DNA of 64,000 nt from Clostridiaceae bacterium AF10-41 (GTDB lineage Bacteria > Bacillota > Clostridia > Clostridiales > Clostridiaceae). This document shows, one piece after another, positions 26,292 to 36,919 of this stretch. The translations under genes and the position numbers were made by a program. How positions within the stretch are numbered: the stretch's first letter is position 1; each line of letters starts with the position of its first letter. Under the pieces are notes generated by a model. That model did no database searches and was not told the origin of the DNA. It saw only the letters and a program-made list of their open reading frames with translations. Location: positions 1-64,000 of the forward strand of contig JAQCTH010000009.1 in NCBI GenBank assembly GCA_027686065.1, in the 5' to 3' direction.

Positions 26292-27695
26292 ATGAAGTAT
26301 ATTGAGGTATCAAAAAAAGTATTGGAACATGTTGGTGGTATCGAAAACTTAAACCATGTTGAACATTGCGCAACAAGACTACGTTTACACTATAATAATA
26401 AGAAACTTGTGAATGAAGAAGCATTAAAAGCCATTGAAAATATTGTAGGTATTGTAAGCAAAGCTGGACAAATTCAGGTTATTATTGGACCAAATGTTAA
26501 TGAAGCATATAATGACTTTTTAGATGTATCAGGATGGAAAGATGGAAGTAATAAAGAGGCAGTTTTGGTAGAAGAACCAGAGGAAAAAAAGTTTATGTAT
26601 TATATGAACAAGTTTGGTAATTTCATGGCTGCAGTATTTATGCCAATAGTTCCAGCATTAATTACAGGGGGAATGATTCTTTCAATTAGAAATTTATTGA
26701 TTAATTACTTTGGAGTTAGTATGGATTCAGGTACTGCAGTAGTTATGGGTGCAATTTTTAGTGCTGCATTTACTTTCTTACCAGTTTATATAGGATATAC
26801 AATGGCAAAACGCTTAAAGATGGAACCAATTATGGGAGCTTTCTTAGGAGGGTTATTGGTTAGTTCAAATATTAGTGGTGTAGAAGGTTTAAGTTTCTTA
26901 GGACTTAATATTCCAATGGTAGAATATACAGGAAGTGTATTACCAATTATGCTTGGTATTGGATTGATGTATTTTGTGGATAAGTTCTTACAAAAATATA
27001 TTCCTGAATCAGTGAAATACTTCTTAAAACCATTATTCACAATGATAATTGTGGTTCCTATAACATTAATAGGATTAGGACCTATAGGTACAATTTTAAG
27101 CACATATGTAGGTATGGGAATTACAGCTCTAATGAATGCAATTGGTGGAGTTGCTATGCCAATATTTGCTGCAGCTTACCCATATATGGTTATGTTAGGA
27201 CTAGACAAAGCTATTATGCCAATTGGATTTAACAGTGTTGCAACAATTGGATACGATTCAGTTGTTATGGTTATGGGATTTATATCTAATTTATGTATTG
27301 GTGGAAGCGCATTAGCTGTAGCGACAACAATTAAAAATGATAAAAGTAAGAAAGGTATGATTGCTTCTTTTGGAGTGACTGCACTTTGTGGAGTTACAGA
27401 ACCTGCATTTTATGGATCATTAATTATGAGACCTAAGGTATTGATTGGAACTGCAATGGGAGCTGTAAGTGCTGGTTTAGTTGCTGGTATCTTTGGACTA
27501 AAGAGCTTTGTTATGGGAGGATGCCCAGGTTTATTAACAGCATTATTCTTTATTGATAATGATGGTGGTATGGGAAACTTAATTTTAGCTGCAATTGTAG
27601 CAATTATAGCAATCGTTGTATCTTTTATCGCAAGTAAGTTTATTCTTTCAAAAACAGAATCAAATAAGGCTGCTCTTTCAAAACAGAATCAATAA
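26292..27695 (+). CDS. PTS EIIBC component, beta-glucoside type
   Basis: The 467-residue protein opens with an EIIB domain (residues 1-88) that holds the phosphorylated Cys26 in HVEHCATRLRL. An EIIC membrane domain with about ten helices follows (FMAAVFMPIVPALITGGMIL, VTEPAFYG). There is no EIIA domain. A free EIIA of the glucose family is encoded at 36428 and could serve this permease. It forms an operon with the GH1 gene and imports and phosphorylates a beta-glucoside, the exact sugar unknown. Confidence 0.85.
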   Translation: MKYIEVSKKVLEHVGGIENLNHVEHCATRLRLHYNNKKLVNEEALKAIENIVGIVSKAGQIQVIIGPNVNEAYNDFLDVSGWKDGSNKEAVLVEEPEEKKFMYYMNKFGNFMAAVFMPIVPALITGGMILSIRNLLINYFGVSMDSGTAVVMGAIFSAAFTFLPVYIGYTMAKRLKMEPIMGAFLGGLLVSSNISGVEGLSFLGLNIPMVEYTGSVLPIMLGIGLMYFVDKFLQKYIPESVKYFLKPLFTMIIVVPITLIGLGPIGTILSTYVGMGITALMNAIGGVAMPIFAAAYPYMVMLGLDKAIMPIGFNSVATIGYDSVVMVMGFISNLCIGGSALAVATTIKNDKSKKGMIASFGVTALCGVTEPAFYGSLIMRPKVLIGTAMGAVSAGLVAGIFGLKSFVMGGCPGLLTALFFIDNDGGMGNLILAAIVAIIAIVVSFIASKFILSKTESNKAALSKQNQ

Positions 27696-28019
27696 AAGCA
27701 AATTAATTTATAAATAAATTCAACTTATTATAAGAGGGTATTATAAAAATAGGGCTGTCTATAAGACAGCCTGATTAAGAATTGATAATTAAAAATGGAT
27801 AATTATTGATGTAATTTTTTCTAAATTACTGAAAATAATTTAGTTTTGAAAACTCCTAAGGGAGTTTTTTCATTAAATTTTCATTTTGTATTTTTAATTT
27901 TTAATTGTGTAGCAGTTCCATTAATTAGTGAAAGATATATTAGAAATATAAAATATGATAAAAAGAGTAATACTAGGTTTATTTAAATAAATCTAACAGT
28001 AATTAAGAGGTGAGATGTA
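27696..28019. other. 324-bp intergenic region with two hairpins
   Basis: GGCTGTCT...AGACAGCC at 27753-27771 and AAACTCC/GGAGTTT plus TTTT at 27850-27870 are two hairpins; the second is a good terminator for the GH1-EIIBC operon. Between and around them lie AT-rich pieces (AATTGATAATTAAAAATGG and a partial reverse complement near 27890-27910) that resemble a small degenerate inverted-repeat element. No gene is visible. Confidence 0.5.
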
Positions 28020-29468
28020 ATGAAAGTATTGATTGCAAAATTTATTATTGAATCTAATGCGAACATTCCTTATAAAAGTAAATTAGAAAATTTTAATATT
28101 TTATTTGGAGAAGATTGTATTAGGGAGATGAAATGTAAAGATGTGTTTGAGAAAGATGGTGTTGAAATTATACCTTCAATTTATGCAGATGCATCAGCTG
28201 GTGGTGTTTTAGAGAAAACTACATTTGAGTATATTGAAAACAGAATATTAGAAGATATCAAAAAACATATCAATGAAATTGATGGAATCTTACTACACTT
28301 ACATGGAGCAAGTGAAATAGAAGATTTGGAGGGGGGATCAGGTGATCATCACATTATGAAGATGATTAGAAGATTAGTTGGACCTTACTTACCAATTGCA
28401 GTAGTTTGTGATCCTCATGGGAACTTATCAAAAGAATATGTAGAAAGTACAACATTGATTCGTAGCTATCGTAATTCGCCACATACAGATATTAAGGAAA
28501 CAATTGAGTTTGTTTGTGAAAAATTGGTGGCATTACTACATAATCGTCAAAATATTACTCCAGTATATCGTAAATTACCTATGATATTAGGTGGAGAGCA
28601 GAGTGTTTCTGATGATGAACCAGTGAAATCTATTAATAGATATTTAGATGAGTTAGAAAAAAATCCAAGAATCTTAAGTTGTTCCTGGCATGTAGGGTAT
28701 ATTCGCCATGATACTGATGTAGCAGGATGTGGAATTATTGTTATCCCAACAAAAGTAGATGATCAGGAATATGCAAATGAAATTGCAGATAAATTGGCTA
28801 CGTATATATGGGATAAGCGTCATGAATTCCATTATACTGGATTAACTGCACAACCAGAAGAAGCAATTAAAATGGCAATGGAATTTCAAGGCAAGCCTGT
28901 ATTCATTACTGATTCTGGAGATAATGTAACATCTGGAGCTGTAGGATGCAATACCTTTATATTGAGACAGGTATTAAAACTTGATAATAACTGCAGTAAA
29001 AAGTTTTTATTTGCTAGTATAAATGATACAGAAACATTAGCTAGTTTGGATTTATGTGAAGAAGGAGAGGAAACAAGAATTTCTCTAGGGATGAATTTAG
29101 ATGAGCTATCAGAAAAAGTAGATTTAGATATTGTAGTGAAAGCTAAAGGATATTTAGCTGGTTACTCTTATACAACAGAAGGTAATTTTGGAAAATGTAT
29201 TGTTGTTAGTGTCAAGGATAAGCCAATTGATATTATAATTTCAGGATGTAATCATCCTTTTGTAGAAATACATCAGTTTAGTGCTGCTGCTGTTAACTAT
29301 GAAGACTATGATATCATCATTGTCAAACAGGGTTATATCTTCCCAGAATTAAAAGCAGAAGGAAAGTTAAGCATTATGTCATTAACTAGAGGGGCCACGT
29401 TGCAGGATACAGCAAAACTACCATTTAAACGAATTATGCGTCCAATGTTCCCTATTGATAATATTTAG
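28020..29468 (+). CDS. M81 family (MlrC-like) metallopeptidase
   Basis: This 482-residue protein has MlrC features: LLHLHGASEIEDLEGGSGDH near residue 92, then candidate zinc ligands Asp131 and His133 in CDPHGN and His155 in NSPHTD. The C-terminal domain has FITDSGDNVTSGAVG. MlrC enzymes open or cut small or cyclic peptides, and many relatives have unknown substrates. It is followed 75 bases on by an M24-fold gene, so the two likely act on one substrate. Its position between two PTS/glycosidase sets suggests regulated uptake of a compound with a peptide and a sugar part. This is speculative. Confidence 0.75.
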   Translation: MKVLIAKFIIESNANIPYKSKLENFNILFGEDCIREMKCKDVFEKDGVEIIPSIYADASAGGVLEKTTFEYIENRILEDIKKHINEIDGILLHLHGASEIEDLEGGSGDHHIMKMIRRLVGPYLPIAVVCDPHGNLSKEYVESTTLIRSYRNSPHTDIKETIEFVCEKLVALLHNRQNITPVYRKLPMILGGEQSVSDDEPVKSINRYLDELEKNPRILSCSWHVGYIRHDTDVAGCGIIVIPTKVDDQEYANEIADKLATYIWDKRHEFHYTGLTAQPEEAIKMAMEFQGKPVFITDSGDNVTSGAVGCNTFILRQVLKLDNNCSKKFLFASINDTETLASLDLCEEGEETRISLGMNLDELSEKVDLDIVVKAKGYLAGYSYTTEGNFGKCIVVSVKDKPIDIIISGCNHPFVEIHQFSAAAVNYEDYDIIIVKQGYIFPELKAEGKLSIMSLTRGATLQDTAKLPFKRIMRPMFPIDNI

Positions 29469-29542
29469 TCTATATATAAAATAATTAAATTCAATCAGTG
29501 TACATGCAAATACACGAGAGATATAAGGAAGGATAATATAAC

Positions 29543-30922
29543 ATGATAAAATTAAAAGAGATAAAGATACCAGAATTAGAACAAAATCTTGTGCCTGTAG
29601 CATTAAGTGATGAAGCAATGAAGGAAAGAAAAGAAAAACTTTTAGCAAAGATGAAGAATAATGGCTATGAAGCAATTGTTATTTATGCTGATTTAGAGCA
29701 TGGAGGCAACTTTGAATACTTATGTGGATTTGTACCTCGTTTTGAGGAAGCCTTATTAGTAGTTCATTCTTGTGGTAAATCTTATATGGTATTGGGAAAT
29801 GAAAACTTAAATAAAGCTTCAAAATCAAGGATTGAGGTGACAGCTGTTCACATGCCTCATTTTTCATTGCCAAACCAACCAATGAAAAATGAGAAAAGTG
29901 TAGTTGAAATTTTAACAGAATGTGAGTTAGATAAAGCAAAGAATATTGGTTTAGTAGGGTGGAAGAATTTCACTAGTAAAATTGATAATAATGCTGAATT
30001 ATATGATATTCCTTACTTTGTAGTAGAAGCAATAAAGAGTATCTCAAGGGGATCGAAATTGTCTAATGCTACAAAATTATTTATTGGAGAAAATGGTGTA
30101 CGTACTACAAATAATGCCAATGAATTTGCACACTACGAATTTGGAGCTGCACTTGCAGGAAATTGTATATTAGAAACTATGGAAGAATTTGATGAAGGTA
30201 AAACAGAAATGCAAGTTGCAGAAAAATTAGCTGCATTTGGGCAACCTCATAATGTTGTTACAATTATGGCAACAGGGGAACGTTTTGAAAAAGCTAATAT
30301 ATATCCAAGTAATAAAGTAATAAAAAAAGGAGATCGCATCTCTATTACAACTGGATTTAAAGGCGGACTACAAAGTCGTGGTGGATATGCAGTATTCGGC
30401 AAGGATGAGTTGCCAGAAGCTGAAAAAGACTATTTAGAAAAAGTTGCAATTCCTTATTTTAATGCTGTGAAGACTTGGTTAGAAACAATTCATATTGGCA
30501 TGAGTGGAAAAGAATTATATGATAAAATTGAAGAAGTATTTCCAAAAGAACAGTATGGATGGTCATTAAATCCAGGGCATCTATGCGCTGACGAAGAATG
30601 GCTTGCTTCTCCAGTTTATCCAGATTCTTTAGAAGTATTAAAGAGCGGAATGTTATTTCAGATAGATATAATTCCATCTGTATCTGGATATGGAGGAATT
30701 AGTTGTGAAAGTGGAGTAATTTTAGCTGATAAGATATTACGAGAAGAGATAAAAAGAGAATATCCAGAAATATGGACTAGAATTCAGAAGCGTAGGGATT
30801 ATATCAAAGAAGAGCTAGGAATAAATATTTCAGAAGAAGTTATTCCAACAAGTAATGCAACTGCTTACTGCCGTCCATTTCTATTGAATAAAAAATCAGC
30901 ATTAACAGCAAAGGATTTGTAA
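29543..30922 (+). CDS. M24-fold (creatinase/aminopeptidase P-like) protein lacking some metal ligands
   Basis: This 459-residue protein has an N-terminal creatinase-like domain and a pita-bread C-terminal domain. Where metal-dependent M24 enzymes have two Asp ligands, this one reads GDRISITTGFKGGLQSRGGY, with Thr269/Thr270 in the first slot and no later Asp. His346 (NPGHLCADEEW) and a Glu in SCESGVIL remain. This resembles metal-free creatinase-type members more than Xaa-Pro peptidases. It may be a C-N hydrolase or an inactive relative. It follows the M81 gene, probably cotranscribed. Confidence 0.65.
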   Translation: MIKLKEIKIPELEQNLVPVALSDEAMKERKEKLLAKMKNNGYEAIVIYADLEHGGNFEYLCGFVPRFEEALLVVHSCGKSYMVLGNENLNKASKSRIEVTAVHMPHFSLPNQPMKNEKSVVEILTECELDKAKNIGLVGWKNFTSKIDNNAELYDIPYFVVEAIKSISRGSKLSNATKLFIGENGVRTTNNANEFAHYEFGAALAGNCILETMEEFDEGKTEMQVAEKLAAFGQPHNVVTIMATGERFEKANIYPSNKVIKKGDRISITTGFKGGLQSRGGYAVFGKDELPEAEKDYLEKVAIPYFNAVKTWLETIHIGMSGKELYDKIEEVFPKEQYGWSLNPGHLCADEEWLASPVYPDSLEVLKSGMLFQIDIIPSVSGYGGISCESGVILADKILREEIKREYPEIWTRIQKRRDYIKEELGINISEEVIPTSNATAYCRPFLLNKKSALTAKDL

Positions 30923-30957
30923 AATCTTAATTAATTCCACAAACCTATAGAACTTTC

Positions 30958-30995
30958 AAAAGCTGGAAACTAGTTAATATATAGTTTCCAGCTTT
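30958..30995 (+). terminator. hairpin terminator after M24-like gene
   Basis: AAAGCTGGAAACTA pairs perfectly with TAGTTTCCAGCTTT around a nine-base loop. The T-run is short. Confidence 0.7.
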
Positions 30996-31070
30996 AAGTT
31001 ATGGTAAAATTAATAAAAGCATATTATAAAATATTTACACTATAATAAGATTAATATAGGAGTGGATAAT

Positions 31071-31856
31071 GTGGAAATTAATAATTTAGGACTGTTAAAT
31101 TCTTTATCATCAATAATAAATTCAGAAAAGCTAGATAATATTGATTATGTATTAGCAAATTATATTTTAAGAAACTTATATAGAATTTCTAATATAAGTA
31201 TTTTAGAAATTACAGAGGAGTGCTTTACATCTAGGTCTGCAGTTAGAAGATTTTGTCTTAGACTAGGGTATGATAATTTTAGTGAACTAAAAAACTCTGT
31301 AACTAAATTAGTATTTCCAAGTAACTTAAGTTATAGAGACATTAAAGGATATATGAACTATAAGAACCATATAAAAAATCTTATTAAGGACATGATTATA
31401 GATATAGATGAACAATTGGATTCTGAAAAAATAAACTATTTATGTGAATTAATTAATAAGGGTTCTAATGTAGTATTTTTATGTGCAAACAATACTAGTG
31501 GTGATATAATGAGATTTCAGCAGGAGCTAATGTTTACATCTAAAATTGTTCATGTTGTTTCAACATCATTTACTAAAAGTGATATTTTAAAATCCCTAAA
31601 TGAAGAAGATATAATAATTAATGTATCAGCATCTGGAAAATTTGCAGAGTTGTCATTAGAGTTTGTTAAAGATTTAAAGGGACATAAATTTTTAATAACA
31701 GGAAATAAAGATGAAAAAATAAGAACTGCTTATGAAGAGGTCTTTTATATAAGTAAAAACAGTATTTCAAATGATTATCTTAGTATTTATGGAAAATATG
31801 GTATTACATATATTCTTGATTTGATATCTATGCAATATCTATTTTTATATTCTTAG
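31071..31856 (+). CDS. RpiR/MurR family transcription regulator (first)
   Basis: The 261-residue product starts at GTG 31071, eight bases after TAGGAG. GTG 31062 overlaps that site and is less likely. It has an N-terminal HTH_6 domain (SILEITEECFTSRSAVRRFC, LRLGYDNFSEL) and a C-terminal SIS sugar-phosphate-binding domain (GSNVVFLCANNTSGDIMRF, IIINVSASGKFAELS). It probably senses a phosphosugar made by the adjacent PTS systems. It is a diverged member; SIS motifs are weaker than in the second copy. Confidence 0.7.
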   Translation: MEINNLGLLNSLSSIINSEKLDNIDYVLANYILRNLYRISNISILEITEECFTSRSAVRRFCLRLGYDNFSELKNSVTKLVFPSNLSYRDIKGYMNYKNHIKNLIKDMIIDIDEQLDSEKINYLCELINKGSNVVFLCANNTSGDIMRFQQELMFTSKIVHVVSTSFTKSDILKSLNEEDIIINVSASGKFAELSLEFVKDLKGHKFLITGNKDEKIRTAYEEVFYISKNSISNDYLSIYGKYGITYILDLISMQYLFLYS

Positions 31857-32030
31857 CTTATTAATAATACATAAGAATAAATTAATTTCATACAAGTATC
31901 ACAATATAATAGAAAACTAGCTAAAGGTTTATTAAGGGTATTTTGTCGAATTAGTTTGAAAAAAGGAGAACTATCTTTTCTTATAAAAGTTTGATAAAAT
32001 AAAAGATATAATGAAAAGGGAGTTAATAGT

Positions 32031-32816
32031 ATGCAGCTAGAAGAATTAGTTTATAAAAATTATTCGAGTTTAAATAGCACAGATTTATTTATTTGGAAGT
32101 ATATTTCTCTAAACAAAAAGGACAGTAGTACTCAAACTATAGATGAATTAGCTTTAAATTGTAATGTATCAAGAACAACAATTACAAGATTCGTAAGAAA
32201 GCTTGGATTAAAGGGATATAGCGAATTTAAGGTATTATTAAGTTGGGAAGTAAAGGAAAAGGATATATTAAGCGATGAAGCATACTATACAGCATGTGAT
32301 TCTATTATTCACTTTATTGAAAGCCAAAGAGAAAAGGATTACGATAAAATTTGCAAAATGATATATGAATCTACTCACGTTTATGTATATGGATCAGGGG
32401 ATATACAAAGTTCCGTTGCCAAACAAATAAAGAGAATGTTTTTATCCTGCCAAGAAAAAATATATGATTTCGGAGGTACAACCTTTGATAAATCCTTCTA
32501 TAATATGGTTGGAGCAAATGATGTAGTTATATTAATATCATTAAGTGGATCAAGTGAAAAAATAATTAGTATTGCAAGAAATCTAAAGCTTAGAGGATGT
32601 AAGATTATTGCAATTACAGAATTAAAGGATAATGAATTATCGAATATAAGTGATGAAGTAATGTACATATCAGCAGCTAAAATATCTATTTTAGAATTAC
32701 ATCCATCATACCAAATGACCATGCTATATTTTGTATTAGCAGAACTACTATTTATTAAGTACAGTATATATAAGAAACATAGAATGTTAAGTGAAGGATT
32801 AGAGTGCACGCTCTAA
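32031..32816 (+). CDS. RpiR family transcription regulator (second)
   Basis: This 261-residue protein has HTH_6 at residues 1-75 (TQTIDELALNCNVSRTTITR, FVRKLGLKGYSEFK) and an SIS domain at about 105-235 (VYVYGSGDIQSSVAKQI, VILISLSGSSEKIISIA). It sits directly upstream of, and on the same strand as, the alpha-glucoside PTS operon and is its likely regulator, responding to a phospho-alpha-glucoside. The stop codon lies inside the stem of the following terminator. Confidence 0.8.
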   Translation: MQLEELVYKNYSSLNSTDLFIWKYISLNKKDSSTQTIDELALNCNVSRTTITRFVRKLGLKGYSEFKVLLSWEVKEKDILSDEAYYTACDSIIHFIESQREKDYDKICKMIYESTHVYVYGSGDIQSSVAKQIKRMFLSCQEKIYDFGGTTFDKSFYNMVGANDVVILISLSGSSEKIISIARNLKLRGCKIIAITELKDNELSNISDEVMYISAAKISILELHPSYQMTMLYFVLAELLFIKYSIYKKHRMLSEGLECTL

Positions 32817-32826
32817 TCCTTTTTTA
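32796..32826 (+). terminator. hairpin terminator overlapping the RpiR stop
   Basis: GGATTAGAG pairs with CTCTAATCC around a short loop, followed by TTTTTTT. The last codons of the regulator form the stem. Confidence 0.85.
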
Positions 32827-32842
32827 TGTGAATTTTTCACAT
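32826..32842. promoter_or_regulatory. palindrome upstream of alpha-glucoside operon, possible operator
   Basis: ATGTGAA-TTT-TTCACAT is a perfect 7-bp inverted repeat, 56 bases upstream of the -35 box of the EIIBC promoter. RpiR regulators bind such palindromes; this assignment is inference. Confidence 0.4.
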
Positions 32843-32897
32843 GAGATGTGCATATTTTTCATCTAATAGTTCAAATTTCTTTAAGGCTTTAAAGCAA

Positions 32898-32926
32898 TTG
32901 TAGACTTCTTTTTACTATGCTAATAT
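32898..32926 (+). promoter_or_regulatory. sigma-A type promoter of alpha-glucoside PTS operon
   Basis: TTGTAG at 32898-32903, a 17-bp spacer, and TAATAT at 32921-32926. The -10 box overlaps the longer possible start codon at 32925, which supports the start at 32979. Confidence 0.6.
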
Positions 32927-32978
32927 GAAAATGTCGAAGGCCTTAAGACATATTTTTAATAAGGGGGAAAATAATTTT

Positions 32979-34544
32979 ATGATGAAGAAAATTCAAAGGT
33001 TTGGTGGAGCAATGTTTACTCCAACATTATTATTTGCCTTTGCTGGTATTATGGTTGGTTTTTCTATTGTTTTCATGAACGAACAGATTATGGGATCACT
33101 TGCTTCTCCTAATAGTTTATGGTATCAAATGTGGGATGTTGTTTCTGCAGGAGCATGGATGGTATTTAGTCAGTTACCACTACTTTTTGCACTGGCACTA
33201 CCAATTGCATTAGCAAAAAAACAACAAGCTAGAGCTTGTTTGGAATCTGTTGCAACTTATTTAACATTCAATTATTTCATTGGAAAAATGCTACAACACT
33301 GGGGTAGTAATTTTGGGGTTGATTTCGCAGCAGATGTTGTAACAGGAAATGGACTAGCTAATATTGCTGGAATAAAAACCTTAGATACAGGAATGGTAGG
33401 AGCACTACTTATTGCAGGGATTGTAATTTGGGCTCATAATCGCTTTTTTGATGCAGAACTTCCAGATATGATAGGAATATTCAGAGGATCATCATTAGTT
33501 GTAGCTATATGTTTCTTTATTATGATACCTACTGCATTATTAACATGTATTGTTTGGCCAAAAGTGCAAATAGGAATGACTCATTTGCAAACGTTTTTTA
33601 TGAATAGTGGAAATCTAGGAGTATGGTGTTATGCATTTTTACAGAAGATTTTAATACCAACAGGATTACATCACTTTATATATGCACCATTTTGTTATGA
33701 TAGCGTAATAGTTCCAGGTGGAACATCAGTTTATTGGGCAACTCATATACAAGATTTCCAAACAAATGCACATACATTAAAAGAAATGTATCCAATAGGA
33801 TTCTCTTTATCTGGTATGGCTAAAGTATTTGGATCTATGGGGGTTTTTGGAGCATTCTATGCAACTGCTAGAAAAGAGAAAAGGAAAAAGTTATTAGGAT
33901 TAATGGTGCCAGTTACATTAACAGCAATGTTAACAGGTATTACAGAACCATTAGAATTTACATTCTTATTTATAGCTCCTAGTTTATTTGTTGTGCATGC
34001 TTTATTAGATGCATGTATATCAACAGTATCATTTGCTCTTGGAGTAGTTGGAGATTTTGGTGGAGGGCTTATAAATTGGGTTGCACTAAACTGGTTGCCT
34101 TTAGGTGCATATCATTATAAGACATATATCACTCAGGTTGTTATAGGAATAGTATTTGCATTTATATGGTTCTTTGTATTCACATTCATGATTAAAAAGT
34201 TTGATTTAAAAACTCCAGGTCGTGAATCTGATGATGAAGAAATGAAATTATTCAATAAGAAAGAATATATTAAAGAAAAAGAAATAAAAAAAGAAAAAAC
34301 TAATAAATCAACAGCACAAGCAGAAAAATATCTGGAGCTTGTTGGTGGATCAGAAAATGTTATAGATGTAACTAATTGTGCAACTCGTTTACGTTTAACA
34401 GTTAAAGATGAGAACAAAGTTGCAAAGGAAGAAGAATTTAAAAGAGTAGGTGCACATGGATTAGTTAAAAATGGAGCTGCATTACAAATTATTGTAGGGT
34501 TATCCGTTATAAATGTAAGAGAAGAATTTGAAAGTTTATTATGA
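32979..34544 (+). CDS. PTS EIICB component, alpha-glucoside type
   Basis: The 521-residue product starts at ATG 32979 behind AAGGGGGA. An EIIC domain comes first (FGGAMFTPTLLFAFAGIMVG, ALALPIALAKKQQARACLES, LTGITEPLEFTFLF). A C-terminal EIIB domain has the phosphorylated Cys467 in TNCATRLRL. The order IIC-IIB and the sequence fit the GlvC/MalP/AglA group that takes up maltose-like alpha-glucosides. The GH4 gene next door confirms the alpha-glucoside reading. EIIA is supplied by the separate gene at 36428 in the same operon. Confidence 0.85.
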   Translation: MMKKIQRFGGAMFTPTLLFAFAGIMVGFSIVFMNEQIMGSLASPNSLWYQMWDVVSAGAWMVFSQLPLLFALALPIALAKKQQARACLESVATYLTFNYFIGKMLQHWGSNFGVDFAADVVTGNGLANIAGIKTLDTGMVGALLIAGIVIWAHNRFFDAELPDMIGIFRGSSLVVAICFFIMIPTALLTCIVWPKVQIGMTHLQTFFMNSGNLGVWCYAFLQKILIPTGLHHFIYAPFCYDSVIVPGGTSVYWATHIQDFQTNAHTLKEMYPIGFSLSGMAKVFGSMGVFGAFYATARKEKRKKLLGLMVPVTLTAMLTGITEPLEFTFLFIAPSLFVVHALLDACISTVSFALGVVGDFGGGLINWVALNWLPLGAYHYKTYITQVVIGIVFAFIWFFVFTFMIKKFDLKTPGRESDDEEMKLFNKKEYIKEKEIKKEKTNKSTAQAEKYLELVGGSENVIDVTNCATRLRLTVKDENKVAKEEEFKRVGAHGLVKNGAALQIIVGLSVINVREEFESLL

Positions 34545-34586
34545 TTTAATAGATAATTTGAAATTTTATTATGATAGGAGATGTAA

Positions 34587-35921
<1,335 letters not shown>

Positions 35922-35939
35922 TATAGTGTGGTGGATATA

Positions 35940-36416
35940 ATGATTAATTTAATGAGTATAAGAAATGATGAAAGTAAGGTATTGAATTGTATTTTAATAA
36001 TGTTTATTATCCTTCCAATATTGTATGGAGTTAATATAATTATATTATCAAATTCATTGCAAGTAAATTTTATGAATATATTTACAAGTAGTATAACAGA
36101 AACAATAAATTTGATGGTTTATTCAGCATGTTTTCTAGGTGCATATGTAGTTAAAGAATATCAAGGTAATAAAGAATCTTTTGCAAATCGAATATCCCTA
36201 GGAATAACTTTAATATCTAATATAATCTTTATGAATTTCTTAGCTAGCATTGCTTTAATATATTATATCCACAAATTTATAGGATTTAAAAATATCTTTG
36301 TGAAGGATAAAGTGAAAGATAAAAAAGAAATTAAATCCCTTATAGTATCAATACTAATTTTTATTGTTTCACTTATTGTTATTGTAACTAAACTTAGATT
36401 ACAAATTCTATTTTAG
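35940..36416 (+). CDS. unknown membrane protein in the alpha-glucoside operon
   Basis: This 158-residue protein starts at ATG 35940 after GTGGTGG (GTG 35928 is also possible). Hydropathy suggests four membrane segments, for example LIMFIILPILYGVNIIILS near the start and VSILIFIVSLIVIVTKL at the end. No family was recognised. It lies six bases after the GH4 gene and twelve before the EIIA gene, so it belongs to the operon and may affect uptake, but no function can be assigned. Confidence 0.65.
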   Translation: MINLMSIRNDESKVLNCILIMFIILPILYGVNIIILSNSLQVNFMNIFTSSITETINLMVYSACFLGAYVVKEYQGNKESFANRISLGITLISNIIFMNFLASIALIYYIHKFIGFKNIFVKDKVKDKKEIKSLIVSILIFIVSLIVIVTKLRLQILF

Positions 36417-36427
36417 AAGGAGAAGTT

Positions 36428-36919
36428 ATGCTATCGATATTTAAGAAAAAAATCAATCAAGAAGAGTTAGTAGCTTATGCATCAGGAGAAGCTATTTCTA
36501 TAGAAAGTGTAGATGACGCTGTATTTTCAACAAAATCTATGGGAGATGGAATAGCAATTGTGATCTTGGAAAACAAAATTGTAGCACCTGGAAATGCAAA
36601 AGTTAATTTTATCTCAGAGACTAATCATGCTATAGGATTAATTTTAGATAATGATATGCAGATATTAATTCATATTGGTCTTGATTCGGCTAAGAATGAT
36701 AAAAATATATTTAGAGCAGAAGTAAACTTAAATGATAAAGTAAAACAAGGGCAAGAGCTAGTTGTAATTGATGAAAGTTTTTTAGAAGGTGAAAAGGAAA
36801 TAGTTGTGCCATTGGTTATATTAGAAAATTCAAAAAATATTTCTTATTTGTTTAATAACATAGATAGTAAAGTTATTAAAGGAAAGACTTCAATTTTGAG
36901 ATATAAAAATTATGAATAA
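36428..36919 (+). CDS. PTS EIIA component, glucose family
   Basis: This 163-residue cytoplasmic protein fits the glucose-type EIIA: residues DAVFSTKSMGDGIAI, then the phosphorylated His82 in ILIHIGLDSAK, and FRAEVNLNDKVKQGQELV. It passes phosphate from HPr to EIIB. Both EIIBC proteins in this region lack an EIIA domain, so this one could serve both. The start is after AAGGAG. The next gene overlaps its last codons. Confidence 0.85.
   Translation: MLSIFKKKINQEELVAYASGEAISIESVDDAVFSTKSMGDGIAIVILENKIVAPGNAKVNFISETNHAIGLILDNDMQILIHIGLDSAKNDKNIFRAEVNLNDKVKQGQELVVIDESFLEGEKEIVVPLVILENSKNISYLFNNIDSKVIKGKTSILRYKNYE

Noticed and set aside
26292-27695. EIIA domain within the beta-glucoside EIIBC
   Set aside because: The protein ends soon after the membrane domain; the expected HIG motif is absent. 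The only glucose-type EIIA nearby is at 36428.
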